A DNA stretch of 64,000 nt from Arthrobacter sp. EM1 (GCF_029964055.1 NZ_CP124836.1:744001-808000), one strand, 5' to 3'. Positions 44,001 through 53,904 are shown, counted from the first letter of the stretch. Notes: a model not told the origin generated them from the letters alone. Numbers and translations are program-made.

Positions 44001-44368
44001 CGCTCCAGCCTAGTTCGTTGTGCCGGTAGTCGAGGTGACCTAATGTCCGAGGCCACTGGGAAAGTTCGTTCATAAAGGGGAATCAAGGACCGGAAGGGAA
44101 CCTTCGCTGCGTGCTGGCGATGTCCGGCCGCGCGCTTCAGGAGATTAGTTTGCCCGAGAGCAGTACACGGCGGATCGAACTGAATTGGCGGGTGGCGGAG
44201 CTGGCCTTCGAAGCGGTTGGCCGGCTTCTATAGGCGTTCAATAATGTCGTAGCCCTGCGGAACACTTGACCTATGGACGGTTATGGGTCGACCGCGGCGG
44301 TTCCGGCAGCAATGGGGTGCACCTGCGCCTTTGGCTGCGGGAAGAAGCCGGGAACGGAAGAGGCAGCC

Positions 44369-45856
44369 ATGGCTTTCGGGAGCGACGTGCCTGTGCCGGA
44401 CGCTGCCTGGCTAATTGCTGAAATCCGGTCCCTGGAGGACCAAAAGTCCGCCCTGGCCGCCCGTCAGGCCCGGCTGTCCGTCGCTTTCGATCTGCTCCAG
44501 CGCCGCGAACAGTCGGACGCCGGGATGCCGGCCGCGGAGCTCGGTGCCGGGGTCGGGGCGCAGATCGCCCTCGCCCGCCGCGAATCACCCGCCAAAGGCA
44601 GCCGGCTTTTAGGGTTGGCGAAGGCCCTGGTCACCGAAATGCCCCACACCTTGGCCGCGCTGGAGGCGGGGCAGCTCAACGAATGGCGCGCCACCCTCCT
44701 CGTGCGTGAAACCGCGTGCCTGTGCGCCGACGGCCGCTGCGCCGTGGATGAGGAACTGGCGCCGGACACCGGAACCTTCGACGGCGCCGGAGACCGTGCG
44801 CTCGTCGCCGCGGCCCGCACCGCGGCCTACCGGCGCGACCCCCGCTCCGTCACCGGCCGTGCCAGCCACGCCGCCGCCGAACGCCACGTTAGCCTCCGCC
44901 CGGCCCCGGACACCATGTGTTATCTGACCGCCCTGCTCCCTGTCACCGAGGGCGTGGCTGTCCACGCAGCCCTGAGCAGGAATGCAGACAGCCTTCGCGC
45001 CGGCGGGGACCCCCGGACCCGTGGCCAGCTCATGGCGGATGCCCTTGTGGAGCGCACCACTGGAACCCCAGGGGGTATCAGCGGCATCGAGATCCAACTC
45101 GTGATGACCGACCGCACCCTCTTCCAGGCCGACAGCGAACCCGCCCGCCTCCCCGGCTACGGCATCGTCCCCGCCGGCTGGGCCCGCGAAGTTCTTGCCA
45201 ACCCGGGTAACGGCGAAAACACGGCCTTGAACGTTTGGCTCCGCCGGCTCTTCACCGCGCCCGGCCCGGGCGAGCTGACAGCGGTGGAGTCGAAGGCCCG
45301 GCTCTTCCCGCCCGGGCTGCGTCGCTTCCTCACCATCCGGGACCAGACCTGCCGCACACCGTACTGCGACGCCCCGATCCGGCACGCCGACCACATCATC
45401 CCCTGGCACCAGAACGGCACCACCAGACACAGCAACGGCGCCGGGCTCTGTGAAGCCTGCAACCACACCAAAGAAACCCCCGGCTGGAGCTCACGGCCAC
45501 GCCCTGGACCACTGCCGGGCCAACGGCACATCCTTGAAGTCACCACCCCCACCGGCCACAGCTATCACTCCACCGCTCCTCCGTTACCGGGGGCAGGTGC
45601 AGAAGCAGGCGCGGGGACAAGCGCGGGTGCAGGTGCAGAAGCAGGCGCGGGGACAAGCGCGGGTGCAGGTATGGAAGCAAGCGCAGGAGCAAGCGCAGAA
45701 GCAAGCGCGGGAAAAGGTGCAGACCCGCCGCAGCCGGACCCAGCGGTGGCCAGCCACCGCGACCGCCGCGACCGCCGCCGCGAACGCCGCGAACGCCGCG
45801 AACGGGCCAGGACGCTCCTTCGTGCCCGGGCGAAGAGCCGCCAAGGGGCCCAATGA
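44369..45856 (+). CDS. DUF222 / HNH endonuclease-domain protein (13E12-repeat family)
   Basis: 495 aa from ATG at 44369, chosen for GGAAGAGG 5 nt upstream; ATG at 44273 adds 32 residues without family similarity. The DUF222 helical region spans about 10-285. The HNH domain follows: [40 protein letters not shown] and NHTKETPGW, with zinc cysteines and the H-N-H residues. After it is a low-complexity Gly/Ala tail with 36-bp DNA repeats and an Arg-rich end ([17 protein letters not shown]). Many copies of this family occur in actinobacterial genomes and may be mobile or selfish; activity is unproven. Confidence 0.88.
   Translation: MAFGSDVPVPDAAWLIAEIRSLEDQKSALAARQARLSVAFDLLQRREQSDAGMPAAELGAGVGAQIALARRESPAKGSRLLGLAKALVTEMPHTLAALEAGQLNEWRATLLVRETACLCADGRCAVDEELAPDTGTFDGAGDRALVAAARTAAYRRDPRSVTGRASHAAAERHVSLRPAPDTMCYLTALLPVTEGVAVHAALSRNADSLRAGGDPRTRGQLMADALVERTTGTPGGISGIEIQLVMTDRTLFQADSEPARLPGYGIVPAGWAREVLANPGNGENTALNVWLRRLFTAPGPGELTAVESKARLFPPGLRRFLTIRDQTCRTPYCDAPIRHADHIIPWHQNGTTRHSNGAGLCEACNHTKETPGWSSRPRPGPLPGQRHILEVTTPTGHSYHSTAPPLPGAGAEAGAGTSAGAGAEAGAGTSAGAGMEASAGASAEASAGKGADPPQPDPAVASHRDRRDRRRERRERRERARTLLRARAKSRQGAQ
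45593..45672 (+). repeat. 36-bp tandem repeat inside the HNH gene
   Basis: A GCAGGTGCAGAAGCAGGCGC-type unit repeats with a 36-bp period (starts at 45593 and 45629), encoding [12 protein letters not shown] twice. The period keeps the frame, so copy changes are tolerated. Confidence 0.7.
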
Positions 45857-45895
45857 GTAACCGGTAAGGCCGCCGTCGAACGTGCCCACAACAGA

Positions 45896-45928
45896 GCCGC
45901 CCGCCGATCAGAGTGATCAGCGGGCGGC
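45896..45928. terminator. Hairpin terminator between convergent genes
   Basis: GCCGCCCGC / GCGGGCGGC, then a C-A mismatch and GATCA / TGATC, closing on GAG. It separates the HNH and MMPL genes, followed by CAGTTTGG. Confidence 0.7.
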
Positions 45929-45958
45929 CAGTTTGGTGCTTGGGGGCAGCCGGTGGAG

Positions 45959-48499
45959 CTACCGGGCAGCGGTTCCGGCGCTTTCCGCGACTGGATCCCC
46001 GGCGTCGGCATTGGGCTTGCGCAGCTTGGCACCTTCGACGTCCACATCCGGCAGGATCCGGTCCAGCCAGCGGGGCAGCCACCAGGCCTTTTCGCCGAGC
46101 AGGTACATCACGGCCGGAACGATCGTCATCCGGACCACAAAGGCGTCAATCAGCACGCCAAAGGCCATCGCAAAGCCGAGCGGCCGGACCATGTTCAGGT
46201 GCGAGAAGATAAAGCCCGAGAAAACACTGACCATAATGATCGCGGCGGCGGTAACCACCGCAGCGGCATGGCTGAAGCCGGAGCGGACCGCATGTTTGGC
46301 CGATTCGCCGTGCATATAGGACTCGCGCATGCCGGAGGCGATGAACACCTGGTAGTCCATCGCCAGGCCGAACAGCACACCGATCAGGATGATGGGCAGG
46401 AAGCTCAGCACTGCACCGGGGTTCTCGACGCCAAAGACAGCCCCGAGCCAGCCCCACTGATAGACCGCGACGACGGCTCCGAAGGCGGCGGCCAGCGAGA
46501 GCAGGAAACCGCCGGTCGCCAGCAGCGGAACCCAAATGGAGCGGAACACCAGCAGGAGCAGGACCAGCGAGAGGCCCACCACAATCATCAGGTAGGGCGG
46601 CAGCGCGTCACCGAGCTTGGTGGACACATCGACGTTGCCGGCGGTCTGGCCGGTGAGGCCGATGCTGACGCCGGTGGAGTCCTTGATCTGGCCCTTCTCG
46701 GCGCGGAGTTCGGAGACCACCCGGACGGTGCTGGCGCTGGCGGGGCCTTCCTTCGGAATGACCTGGAACACGGCGGTCCGGCGGTCCTCGCTCAGGGCCA
46801 GCGGCACGGCTGCGCTGACATTGTCGGTTCCGCGCAGGATGTCCGCGACGTCGAACTGCTTGGCCTGGGCCTCGGCTACGCTGAGTCCCGCCGGGAAGTC
46901 ACCCACCACAATGATCGGGCCGGTCATGCCCTCACCGAAGCTTCGTTTGGTGACGTCATAGGCCTTGAATGCCTGCGAGGCGACCGGCTCGGAGCTGGCG
47001 TCCGGCAGGGCGAGCCGGAGCTGGCTGGCCGGCAGCGCCACAACCCCGAGCAGGACCACTCCGGCGAGCAGGGCCAGCCACGGGTGGTTGGTTACCACAC
47101 CGCCCCAGCCGTGGCTGCTGCGGTACTCGTCCTTGGCACGGTCATCGGTTTCGTGGCCGGGCGCGGCATTGTGCTTTTCCGCCTTGGCCCAGGCCCGTTT
47201 AGAGATCAGTTTTCGGCCCACCAGGGAGAGGACGGCCGGCGTCAGTGTCAGGGCAACGACGACGGCGACGGCCACCGTCGCCGCGGCCGAGAGGCCCATC
47301 ACGGCGAGGAACGGAAGACCCGGGACCACCAGGGCTGCGAGGGCGATGATCACGGTGAGGCCGGCGAAGAGCACGGCGTTGCCGGAGGTGCCGGTTGCCA
47401 GCGCCACTGACTCCTCGGGGTCCATGCCCGCGAGCATTTGGCCGCGGTGCCGATTGACGATGAACAGGGAGTAGTCGATCCCGACCGCAAGGCCAAGCAT
47501 CAGTGCCAGCATCGGCGAGATGGAGCTCATGTCCATAGTGCCGCTGAGGGCAAAGGTGCCGCCCACTCCGACGGCGACGCCGACAATTGCCATCAGCAGT
47601 GGAAGTCCGGCGGCGATCAGGGTCCCGAGCATAATGATCAGCACCAGGGCGGCTACGGCGATGCCGAGAATTTCGGCGGTGCCAAAGAGCTCAGAGATGT
47701 CTTCGCTGATTTCCTTGCTGGGCAGCGCAGTGACGTTGGCGGCGGAAACCTCCTTGGCGATGTCCTGGACTTCCTGGCGGACCTCTGGCTTGAGCCCGTT
47801 GATTGAGGTCTTGAACTGGACCTGTGCAATCGCGGCCTTGCCGTCCTCGGAGACGAAACGGAGGCCCTTCGAGGCTTCCATCTGGCGTGCTCCCAGGGCC
47901 AGCTTGGCTTCGCCTGCCTGGAGGTCCTTGGTGCCGGCGTCCAGCTTTGCCTGACCGTCGGCGAGGGCCGCCTTCTGCTGGCCGAGCTGTGCCTCGATCG
48001 CGGCGGGCGCCATACCGGCCGCCGTCATTTGCTGCTCGGCCGCGTCCAGCTTGGCTTTTCCTGCCGCGAGTTCTGCGGCGGACTGCTCCAGCCGGGCTTT
48101 CCCGGCGGCGGACTGCTCCTGGCCTGCTGCCAGATCCGTGCCCGCCTTATCCAGCTGCGCCTGGGTGGCGAACGGATCAACCGTTCCCTGAACGTCGGGG
48201 AGCGTCTTGAGCTTGGCCAGCGCAGCCGTGACGGCTTCCTTTCCGGCCTGGCTGAACTGGGCATCGTTCGCTTCGAAAACCACACTCGCGGAGCCGCCGG
48301 AGGATGCGGGGAGCTCATTTTTGAGCTTGTCCGCCATCTGCTGGGTCTCGGTTCCCGGGATCTGGAAGTTGTTGGACAAGGTGCCGTGGAAAGCGGCTGC
48401 CGCGCCGCCGACCGCCACCAACACCGCGAGCCATACGGAGATGACAAGCCAGCGGTGCCGGTAGGAGAACTTGCCGAGGCGGTAGAGCAAAAGTGCCAT
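45959..48499 (-). CDS. MMPL/RND-family exporter
   Basis: 846 aa from ATG at 48499, separated by one base from the stop of the TetR gene, with no ribosome site, so translation is coupled. An N-terminal helix (RWLVISVWLAVLVAVGGAAAAF) is followed by a periplasm-side loop that contains a long coiled coil (about 110-220, repeated AAGKAKLDAAE-type heptads). Two MMPL bundles follow, with GLAVGIDYSLFIVNRHRGQM in the first and GLAMDYQVFIASGMRESY in the second, the conserved Asp-Tyr proton-relay motifs. It likely exports lipids or antimicrobials; substrate unknown. Its regulator directly precedes it. Confidence 0.93.
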   Translation of the reverse strand: MALLLYRLGKFSYRHRWLVISVWLAVLVAVGGAAAAFHGTLSNNFQIPGTETQQMADKLKNELPASSGGSASVVFEANDAQFSQAGKEAVTAALAKLKTLPDVQGTVDPFATQAQLDKAGTDLAAGQEQSAAGKARLEQSAAELAAGKAKLDAAEQQMTAAGMAPAAIEAQLGQQKAALADGQAKLDAGTKDLQAGEAKLALGARQMEASKGLRFVSEDGKAAIAQVQFKTSINGLKPEVRQEVQDIAKEVSAANVTALPSKEISEDISELFGTAEILGIAVAALVLIIMLGTLIAAGLPLLMAIVGVAVGVGGTFALSGTMDMSSISPMLALMLGLAVGIDYSLFIVNRHRGQMLAGMDPEESVALATGTSGNAVLFAGLTVIIALAALVVPGLPFLAVMGLSAAATVAVAVVVALTLTPAVLSLVGRKLISKRAWAKAEKHNAAPGHETDDRAKDEYRSSHGWGGVVTNHPWLALLAGVVLLGVVALPASQLRLALPDASSEPVASQAFKAYDVTKRSFGEGMTGPIIVVGDFPAGLSVAEAQAKQFDVADILRGTDNVSAAVPLALSEDRRTAVFQVIPKEGPASASTVRVVSELRAEKGQIKDSTGVSIGLTGQTAGNVDVSTKLGDALPPYLMIVVGLSLVLLLLVFRSIWVPLLATGGFLLSLAAAFGAVVAVYQWGWLGAVFGVENPGAVLSFLPIILIGVLFGLAMDYQVFIASGMRESYMHGESAKHAVRSGFSHAAAVVTAAAIIMVSVFSGFIFSHLNMVRPLGFAMAFGVLIDAFVVRMTIVPAVMYLLGEKAWWLPRWLDRILPDVDVEGAKLRKPNADAGDPVAESAGTAAR

Positions 48500-48500
48500 G

Positions 48501-49235
48501 TCAGAGCCGATCTGCGAAAAGGGTGGAGTTGGAGTTGGCGGCCGGAGTGCCGGCCTGAAGGGTCCCGGGGCGGGCAAATCCGGAGCCGAGCAGGCTCATG
48601 GAATCGATCAGGAGCTGCCGGAGGACGGATAGGGACTCCGGTGTGAGTGATCCGCCGCACCGGGCGAACCAGACATCCATGGCGGCTTTGCCACAGGAGA
48701 TTACTGAGCCGGCCAGTGCCCGGAGGTACAGCTCATCGAGTTCGACGCCGCCGCCACTGACACGCTCGCGGGCTGCGGTGATGATCTGGCCCGTGCAGTG
48801 GTCCCAGGCTTCCAGCTCGGAGCGGCTCAGCAGCGGATAGGCCTGGCCGAGGCTGTACAGCTCGGCCAACGGGGCCACCGTCATCGGATCGGCCAGTTCC
48901 GCCAGCGCGGCACGGGCGGAGTCCAGGAAGGGTTCTCCGGCCGGGCGCAGCCGGAACTGCTGAAGGGCCTTGTCCAGGAAGCCGAAGGTGACCGCGGCGA
49001 TGGCGGCTTCGGTGCTGCCGAAATAGTTAAAGAACGTGCGGCGCGAGATTCCGGCAGCATCAGCGATGTCCTCGACCGTGAAGTTGCCCGGACCATTGGA
49101 TCGGAGCAAGGCCAGCGCTGAGTCGATGATGGCCTGGCGGGTGGCGGCCTTGTTCAGCTCACGGCGCGACGGCGCCTCGGGCAGGGTCTCGGCCGCAGGA
49201 GGTACCGCGGCTCGGGAGGGCAGGGATGGATGCAC
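48501..49235 (-). CDS. TetR/AcrR-family repressor
   Basis: 244 aa from GTG at 49235. HTH region: AATRQAIIDSALALLRSNGPGNFTVEDIADAAGISRRTFFNYFGSTEAAI, the classic TetR N-terminus. The C-terminal ligand domain is of the usual length. It is co-transcribed with the MMPL gene. A perfect palindrome with 8-bp arms covers its -10 box and its own start codon, which makes it a textbook self-repressor that also controls the exporter. No ribosome site; the mRNA should be leaderless. Confidence 0.93.
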   Translation of the reverse strand: MHPSLPSRAAVPPAAETLPEAPSRRELNKAATRQAIIDSALALLRSNGPGNFTVEDIADAAGISRRTFFNYFGSTEAAIAAVTFGFLDKALQQFRLRPAGEPFLDSARAALAELADPMTVAPLAELYSLGQAYPLLSRSELEAWDHCTGQIITAARERVSGGGVELDELYLRALAGSVISCGKAAMDVWFARCGGSLTPESLSVLRQLLIDSMSLLGSGFARPGTLQAGTPAANSNSTLFADRL

Positions 49236-49271
49236 GTATTTACACTACGTGCATGTTTGCACTCAGGGCAA
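49231..49271 (-). promoter_or_regulatory. TetR operator overlapping a leaderless promoter
   Basis: TGCACGTA (49231-49238) and TACGTGCA (49246-49253) are perfect 8-bp arms 7 bp apart. On the minus strand TTGCCC (49271-49266), an 18-bp spacer and TAGTGT (49247-49242) form the promoter, and the GTG start is 6 nt after it. A further pair GTGCA/TGCAC (49250-49263) overlaps, possibly a second half-site set. Confidence 0.7.
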
Positions 49272-49655
49272 ATTTCTGTCCGCGGCAGCTTGGCTCAGGA
49301 AGGCCGACTGGCCGGTGGCCCCCGGTTCGCCGGCCGGGATCGGCACGATGAATACCGCTGTACCGTAGGCGCAGACCTCGGTCCACGTGGTCCCCAGCTG
49401 GGAGTTGTCGAAACGCAAGGCAACTATGGCGTTGGCCCCGCGTTGTTCCGCCTCTGTGACCATCCGCGCCATCACCTGCTGCCTGCTCTCGTAGAGCATG
49501 CGCGTCATTTCGGGCAGTTCCCCGCCGCCAAGGGAACGGAAGCCGGCCATCACCTGGCCGCCGATATCCCGGGCGCGGACGGTAAGGCCCATGACCTCGC
49601 CGAATACTGCGTCAATCCGGTGGCCGGGGATGTCATTGGAGGTCACGATCAGCAT
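49263..49655 (-). CDS. YbjQ-family (DUF74) protein
   Basis: 130 aa, ATG at 49655. MLIVTSNDIPGHRIDAVFGEVMGLTVRA, FRSLGGGELPEMTRMLYESRQQVMARMVTEAEQRGANAIVALRFDNSQLG and EVCAYGTAVFIVP match the YbjQ family, a pentameric fold sometimes called heavy-metal-binding, function unknown. The TAGGCT box 6 nt before the ATG suggests a leaderless mRNA. Its stop codon overlaps the -35 region of the tetR promoter, so transcription of the two is probably linked. Confidence 0.9.
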   Translation of the reverse strand: MLIVTSNDIPGHRIDAVFGEVMGLTVRARDIGGQVMAGFRSLGGGELPEMTRMLYESRQQVMARMVTEAEQRGANAIVALRFDNSQLGTTWTEVCAYGTAVFIVPIPAGEPGATGQSAFLSQAAADRNLP

Positions 49656-49661
49656 GCACCG

Positions 49662-49667
49662 AGCCTA
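49662..49667 (-). promoter_or_regulatory. -10 box, leaderless promoter of the ybjQ-like gene
   Basis: TAGGCT on the minus strand, 6 nt before the ATG. Confidence 0.4.
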
Positions 49668-49868
49668 CCGACTCCGGAGCTCCCCGGACCGGAACCGCAG
49701 CGCGGAAACCGGCCAAAGTTCCGGCAGGCGGCGACCGCCTGGCTTCACAGGAAGATGAAAGGTTCCGGACAGCTTCTGCCGAAGTGCCCGGCGGAGACTG
49801 GAACTACGTCTTGGAAGAGACAATCACCAATGGCAGCGGGCACGAAGCTGCAGAACAGGAGACAGCGC

Positions 49869-50444
49869 ATGTCACGAACGAAGAGAATGACACTCGCGAT
49901 TTCGGCCGGGGCCCTGGCCCTCGGAGCCGGGCTTGGGGTCACCGGGATGGCCTCAGCCGCCACCACGCCGACCCCCAGCCCCAGCTCCAGCGCTTCGACA
50001 GAGGCAACGCCGGGCGCCACCGAGGGTGGGGGCATGCGGGGCGGACACGGACACGGTGGTGGCGATCGCGGCGCAGCCCAGGCTGCCGAACTCGCTGCCA
50101 AGCTCGGCGTGGACGAGGCCAAGGTAACGGAGGCCCTGAAGGCGTTCCGCGAAGCCAATAAGCCGGCCACACCGCCGGCCGAAGGCACCAAGCCGGACCG
50201 GGCCACCAGGGAGGCGGCACTGGCGAAGTCACTCGCTGCCTCCCTCGGAATCGATGAATCCAAGGTCACCACGGCGCTGGAGGAGCTGCGCACCGCTGCA
50301 CAGGCCGACCGGGCTGCGGTATTAAAGACCCGTCTGGACAAGGCCGTCACCGATGGCACCCTGACCCAGGCCGAGGCGGACGCCGTGGCAAAGGCAGTGG
50401 CAGCGGGAGTTATCGGCGGGGGCGAAGGCCGGGGCGGACACTAG
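49869..50444 (+). CDS. Secreted helical-repeat protein, function unknown
   Basis: 191 aa from ATG at 49869 with AGGAGA 6 nt upstream. Signal peptide: RTKRMTLAISAGALALGAGLGVTGMASAA. A Thr/Ser/Pro linker and a Gly/His-rich patch (MRGGHGHGGGD) could bind metal. Then two similar helical units, AAELAAKLGVDEAKVTEALKAF and AKSLAASLGIDESKVTTALEEL, and a third LDKAVTDGTLTQAEADAVAKAV, followed by a GEGRGGH tail. The LGxDExKVTxAL unit is found repeatedly in actinobacterial exported proteins that I know only as hypothetical. Possible metal or peptidoglycan binding is a guess. Confidence 0.75.
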   Translation: MSRTKRMTLAISAGALALGAGLGVTGMASAATTPTPSPSSSASTEATPGATEGGGMRGGHGHGGGDRGAAQAAELAAKLGVDEAKVTEALKAFREANKPATPPAEGTKPDRATREAALAKSLAASLGIDESKVTTALEELRTAAQADRAAVLKTRLDKAVTDGTLTQAEADAVAKAVAAGVIGGGEGRGGH

Positions 50445-50485
50445 GATCCTGCGTCGCCGCCGTCCCTGAGCCGGCAACACCAATG

Positions 50486-50518
50486 AAGTCCCCGGGAACC
50501 TCCCGGGGACTTCCTTTG
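50486..50518 (+). terminator. Hairpin terminator
   Basis: AAGTCCCCGGGA / TCCCGGGGACTT, a perfect 12-bp stem with an ACC loop, then CCTTTGGTT. Lies between convergent genes. Confidence 0.8.
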
Positions 50519-50536
50519 GTTCTGCCCGGGGCCGGG

Positions 50537-51985
50537 TTATCCCTTGGCGGCGGCCAGCTCGCGGCCATCCGGGGACGCTGCGGGAGCGGCTGCGGCGGAA
50601 GGGTCGACGGCGCCGGCGGCGGTTTCGTCGTCGTCCGCGAACGGGTCACCGTTGCGCGGTGCGTTGTAGAGCGACTCGTCGAGGATGCCCTGGCGCTTGG
50701 CCACGATGGTGGGGATCAAAGCCTGCCCGGCCACGTTGACCGCAGTGCGGCCCATGTCCAGGATCGGGTCGATCGCCAGCAGGAGTCCGACGCCGGCCAG
50801 CGGCAGTCCCAGTGTGGAGAGCGTCAGGGTCAGCATAACGACGGCGCCGGTGGTTCCGGCGGTTGCGGCGGAGCCCAGCACGGAGACGAGGGCAATCAGC
50901 AGGTACTGGGTGAAGTCCAGCTGGATGCCGAAGAACTGGGCCACGAAGATCGCCGAGACGGCCGGGTAGATTGCGGCGCAGCCGTCCATCTTGGTGGTGG
51001 CGCCAAGCGGCACGGCGAAGGAGGCATAGGCGCGGGGTACGCCCAGGCTGCGTTCGGTCACGCGCTGGGTCAGCGGCAGGGTACCCACGGATGAGCGGGA
51101 GACGAAGGCCAGCTGCACGGCGGGCCAGACGCCGGAGTAGTACTGCTTGACGGACAGGCCGTGGCTGCGGATGAGGACCGGGTAGACCACAAACAGCACC
51201 AGGGCCAGGCCCACGTAGATGGCGAAGGTGAACTTGCCCAGCGAACCGATGGTGTCCCAGCCGTAGATCGCCACGGCGTTGCCGATCAGGCCGACGGTGC
51301 CGAGCGGGGCGACCCGGATGATCCACCAGAGGACCTTCTGGATCACGGCCAGGGCTGCGGCGTTGAGGTTCAGGAACGGCTCGGCGGCCTTGCCCACCTT
51401 CAGGGCTGCGATGCCAACGGCGACCGCGATCACCAGGATCTGCAGGACGTTGAAGCTCACCGAAGTGGTGGCGACGCCGTCGGCCACGGTAGTGCTGGCG
51501 CCGAGGCCCAGGAAGTTCTTCGGGAACAGGCCGACCAGGAAGGCCCACCAGTCGCCGGACTTGCCGTTGTACTTGGCCTCCTGGGTGATGCCGGTATTGG
51601 CGCCGGGCTGCAGGAACACCCCCAGGCCGATGCCGATCAGCACGGCGATCAAGGCGGTGATGGCGAACCAGAGCAGTGTGTTCCAGGCCAGCCGGGCGGC
51701 GTTGGAGACGGCACGCAGGTTGGAGATGGAGCTCACGACTGCCGTGAAGATAAGGGGCACTACGGCGGTCTGCAGCAGCGAGACGTAGCTCGAGCCGATG
51801 GTCTGCAGGGTTGCGCCGAGGGCATTGGGGTTCGCCTTGGTGCTGCCCGTGTACTTGGCCAGCAGGCCGAGACCCAGGCCTACGATCAGGGCGGCGATGA
51901 TCTGGAAGCCGAACGAGCCGGCCCACTTGGGCAGCTGGAAGCCGGTCTTTCCGGCGGATGCGGGGGTGCTTGTCTGAGTGCTCAC
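50537..51985 (-). CDS. Dicarboxylate/amino-acid:cation symporter (DAACS family)
   Basis: 482 aa from GTG at 51985. Eight membrane helices and two re-entrant loops are expected: SSYVSLLQTAVVPLIFTAVVSSI, the loop SRSSVGTLPLTQRVTE (usually SSSS-x-x-TLP), MDGCAAIYPAVSAIFVAQ and DPILDMGRTAVNVAGQALIPTIVAK match GltP/DctA transporters for glutamate, aspartate or C4-dicarboxylates. The C-terminus is a low-complexity Ala/Asp tail. The transcript appears leaderless: TAGCGT lies 6 nt before the GTG. Confidence 0.95.
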   Translation of the reverse strand: MSTQTSTPASAGKTGFQLPKWAGSFGFQIIAALIVGLGLGLLAKYTGSTKANPNALGATLQTIGSSYVSLLQTAVVPLIFTAVVSSISNLRAVSNAARLAWNTLLWFAITALIAVLIGIGLGVFLQPGANTGITQEAKYNGKSGDWWAFLVGLFPKNFLGLGASTTVADGVATTSVSFNVLQILVIAVAVGIAALKVGKAAEPFLNLNAAALAVIQKVLWWIIRVAPLGTVGLIGNAVAIYGWDTIGSLGKFTFAIYVGLALVLFVVYPVLIRSHGLSVKQYYSGVWPAVQLAFVSRSSVGTLPLTQRVTERSLGVPRAYASFAVPLGATTKMDGCAAIYPAVSAIFVAQFFGIQLDFTQYLLIALVSVLGSAATAGTTGAVVMLTLTLSTLGLPLAGVGLLLAIDPILDMGRTAVNVAGQALIPTIVAKRQGILDESLYNAPRNGDPFADDDETAAGAVDPSAAAAPAASPDGRELAAAKG

Positions 51986-51991
51986 TGGAAC

Positions 51992-51997
51992 ACGCTA
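51992..51997 (-). promoter_or_regulatory. -10 box, leaderless promoter of the symporter gene
   Basis: TAGCGT on the minus strand, 6 nt before the GTG start. The same hexamer is used by the Rrf2 gene. Confidence 0.5.
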
Positions 51998-52194
51998 GGA
52001 CTGCGGCACTTAGCACGGCGAACGAACGTTGAGAAATGTTACGCGGGGGGTTTTCGGTCCCGGCCACGGAATCACGGGATTTCCGCCGGAAGACTACCCG
52101 TTTGTGAAGTTATTCCCCGGTCGAATGTGGCGATTGTCTCGTGAAGCAGGGATAGGAGGATGGCCGATCTCCGGGACGGAGGGTCGTTGCGGGC

Positions 52195-53904
52195 CTATCC
52201 CAGCAGCGCCCGCTTCAGGGTGTCCAGTCCGACGGAGCCCAGGTTGAGCGCCTTGGTGTGGAAGGCCTTCAGGTCAAAGCCCGGCCGGGATTCGAGCTCG
52301 GCGCGGATCTGCTCCCACAGCCGCTGGCCCACCTTGTACGACGGCGCCTGGCCCGGCCAACCGAGGTAGCGGGTGAATTCGAAGCTCAGCTGGCCTTCGC
52401 TGATGGCGAGGTTCTGCTGGAGGAAGCCGTACCCTTGCTCCGGAGTCCAGGTGCCCGACCCCCAACGCTCGGGCACCTCCAGCTCCAGGTGGACACCAAT
52501 GTCGAACACCACGCGGGCGGCACGCATGCGCTGCATGTCCAGCATGCCCATGTGGTCACCAGGGTCCGTAAGGTAGCCCAACTCCTGCATCAGCTTCTCG
52601 GCGTAGAGCGCCCAGCCTTCACCGTGACCGGAGGTCCAGCAGACGTTCCGGCGCCACTTGTTCAGCAGCTCCCGGCGGTAGGTTGCGGTCGCCACCTGCA
52701 GGTGGTGGCCGGGGACGCCCTCGTGGTAGACCGTGGTGGTCTCGGCCCAGGTGGTGAAGGTGTCCTCACCCGGCGGGACGGACCACCACATCCGGCCCGG
52801 ACGGCTGAAGTCGTCCGAGGGTCCGGTGTAGTAGATGCCGCCTTCATCAGTCGGGGCAATCTTGCACTCCAGGGTCTTCATCACCTCCGGGATGTCGAAG
52901 TGCACTCCCGCGAGGTCGGCCACGGCCTTGTCGGAAAGCTCCTGCATCCAGGCCTGCAGGGCATCGGTGCCCTTAAGCTGCCGGGCGGGGTCGTTGTTGA
53001 GGATCTCCTTGGCTTCCCCGATCGTGGCGCCGGGACGGATCTGCCCGGCCACATGCTCCTGTTCGGCGATCAGCCGGTCGAGCTCCTGCACACCCCAGGC
53101 GTAGGTTTCCTCGAGGTCCACGGTGGCGCCCAGGAACGCGCGGGAGGCCAGCGCGTAGCGCTCACGGCCCACTGCGTCCTTCGCCGGGGCAACGGGCAGC
53201 AACTCGGACTCGAGGAAGCCGGCCAGCCGGGAGTAGGCGACGCGCGCGGCGGCAGCCCCGGCGTCGAGCTTGGACTGCACGTCCTCGGGCAGCGGGCCCG
53301 CCGTGGTCTTGGCGTTGGCGGCCAGCCTGGCGAAGAAACCGTCCTCTGCGGCGTGCTTGGTGGTCTGCTCGATCACAATCTCCACCTGGCGGGCGGCGGC
53401 GACCTTGCCGCCCTCCTTGGCGGCGCGCAGCGACACTATGTAGCCGTCCAGCGCGTCGGGAACGTTGGTCGCGCGGCCGGCAATGTGGTCCCACTGCGCG
53501 GCGGTGTCCGTCGGCATCAGGTCGAAGATTGCGCGGATCTCCTGCGCCGGGGAAGCGATGTTGTTCAGCTCCGCCAGGCCCCAGCCGGAGTCGTGGATTT
53601 CCAGCTGCAGGCCCAGGCGCTCGCGCATGGCATCGAGGGTGACGGCGTCGACGTCGTCCGCCGGTTCCAGGCCGTCCAGCGCCGTTAGGGCCTCGCGCGC
53701 GGCAGCGGCGAAACCCTCGTGCCCGGCGGGGGAGTAATCCTGGTATTCCGTCTCGTGGCCCGGAAGGCCAAGCTCGGTGGCGAAGCTCGGGTTGAGCCGG
53801 ATCAGGGTCTCCGTAAAAGCGTCGGCGACGGCGTCGATGGCGGTGTGCGCCCGCCCGGGACCCGGGTTGTTGGCAGCTGTGGTGTCAGGGGTTTCTATAC
53901 TCAC
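52195..53904 (-). CDS. DUF885 metallopeptidase-like protein
   Basis: 569 aa from GTG at 53904; the 26-residue extension to 53982 is unsupported. The zinc motif VYHEGVPGHHLQVATA (HExxxGHH) and CWTSGHGEGWALYAEKLMQELG define the DUF885 family of large cytosolic peptidase-like proteins. GGIYYTGPSDDFSRPGRMWW is another conserved stretch. Activity has rarely been shown. TAGTGT lies 7 nt before the GTG and no ribosome site exists: leaderless. Confidence 0.92.
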   Translation of the reverse strand: MSIETPDTTAANNPGPGRAHTAIDAVADAFTETLIRLNPSFATELGLPGHETEYQDYSPAGHEGFAAAAREALTALDGLEPADDVDAVTLDAMRERLGLQLEIHDSGWGLAELNNIASPAQEIRAIFDLMPTDTAAQWDHIAGRATNVPDALDGYIVSLRAAKEGGKVAAARQVEIVIEQTTKHAAEDGFFARLAANAKTTAGPLPEDVQSKLDAGAAAARVAYSRLAGFLESELLPVAPAKDAVGRERYALASRAFLGATVDLEETYAWGVQELDRLIAEQEHVAGQIRPGATIGEAKEILNNDPARQLKGTDALQAWMQELSDKAVADLAGVHFDIPEVMKTLECKIAPTDEGGIYYTGPSDDFSRPGRMWWSVPPGEDTFTTWAETTTVYHEGVPGHHLQVATATYRRELLNKWRRNVCWTSGHGEGWALYAEKLMQELGYLTDPGDHMGMLDMQRMRAARVVFDIGVHLELEVPERWGSGTWTPEQGYGFLQQNLAISEGQLSFEFTRYLGWPGQAPSYKVGQRLWEQIRAELESRPGFDLKAFHTKALNLGSVGLDTLKRALLG

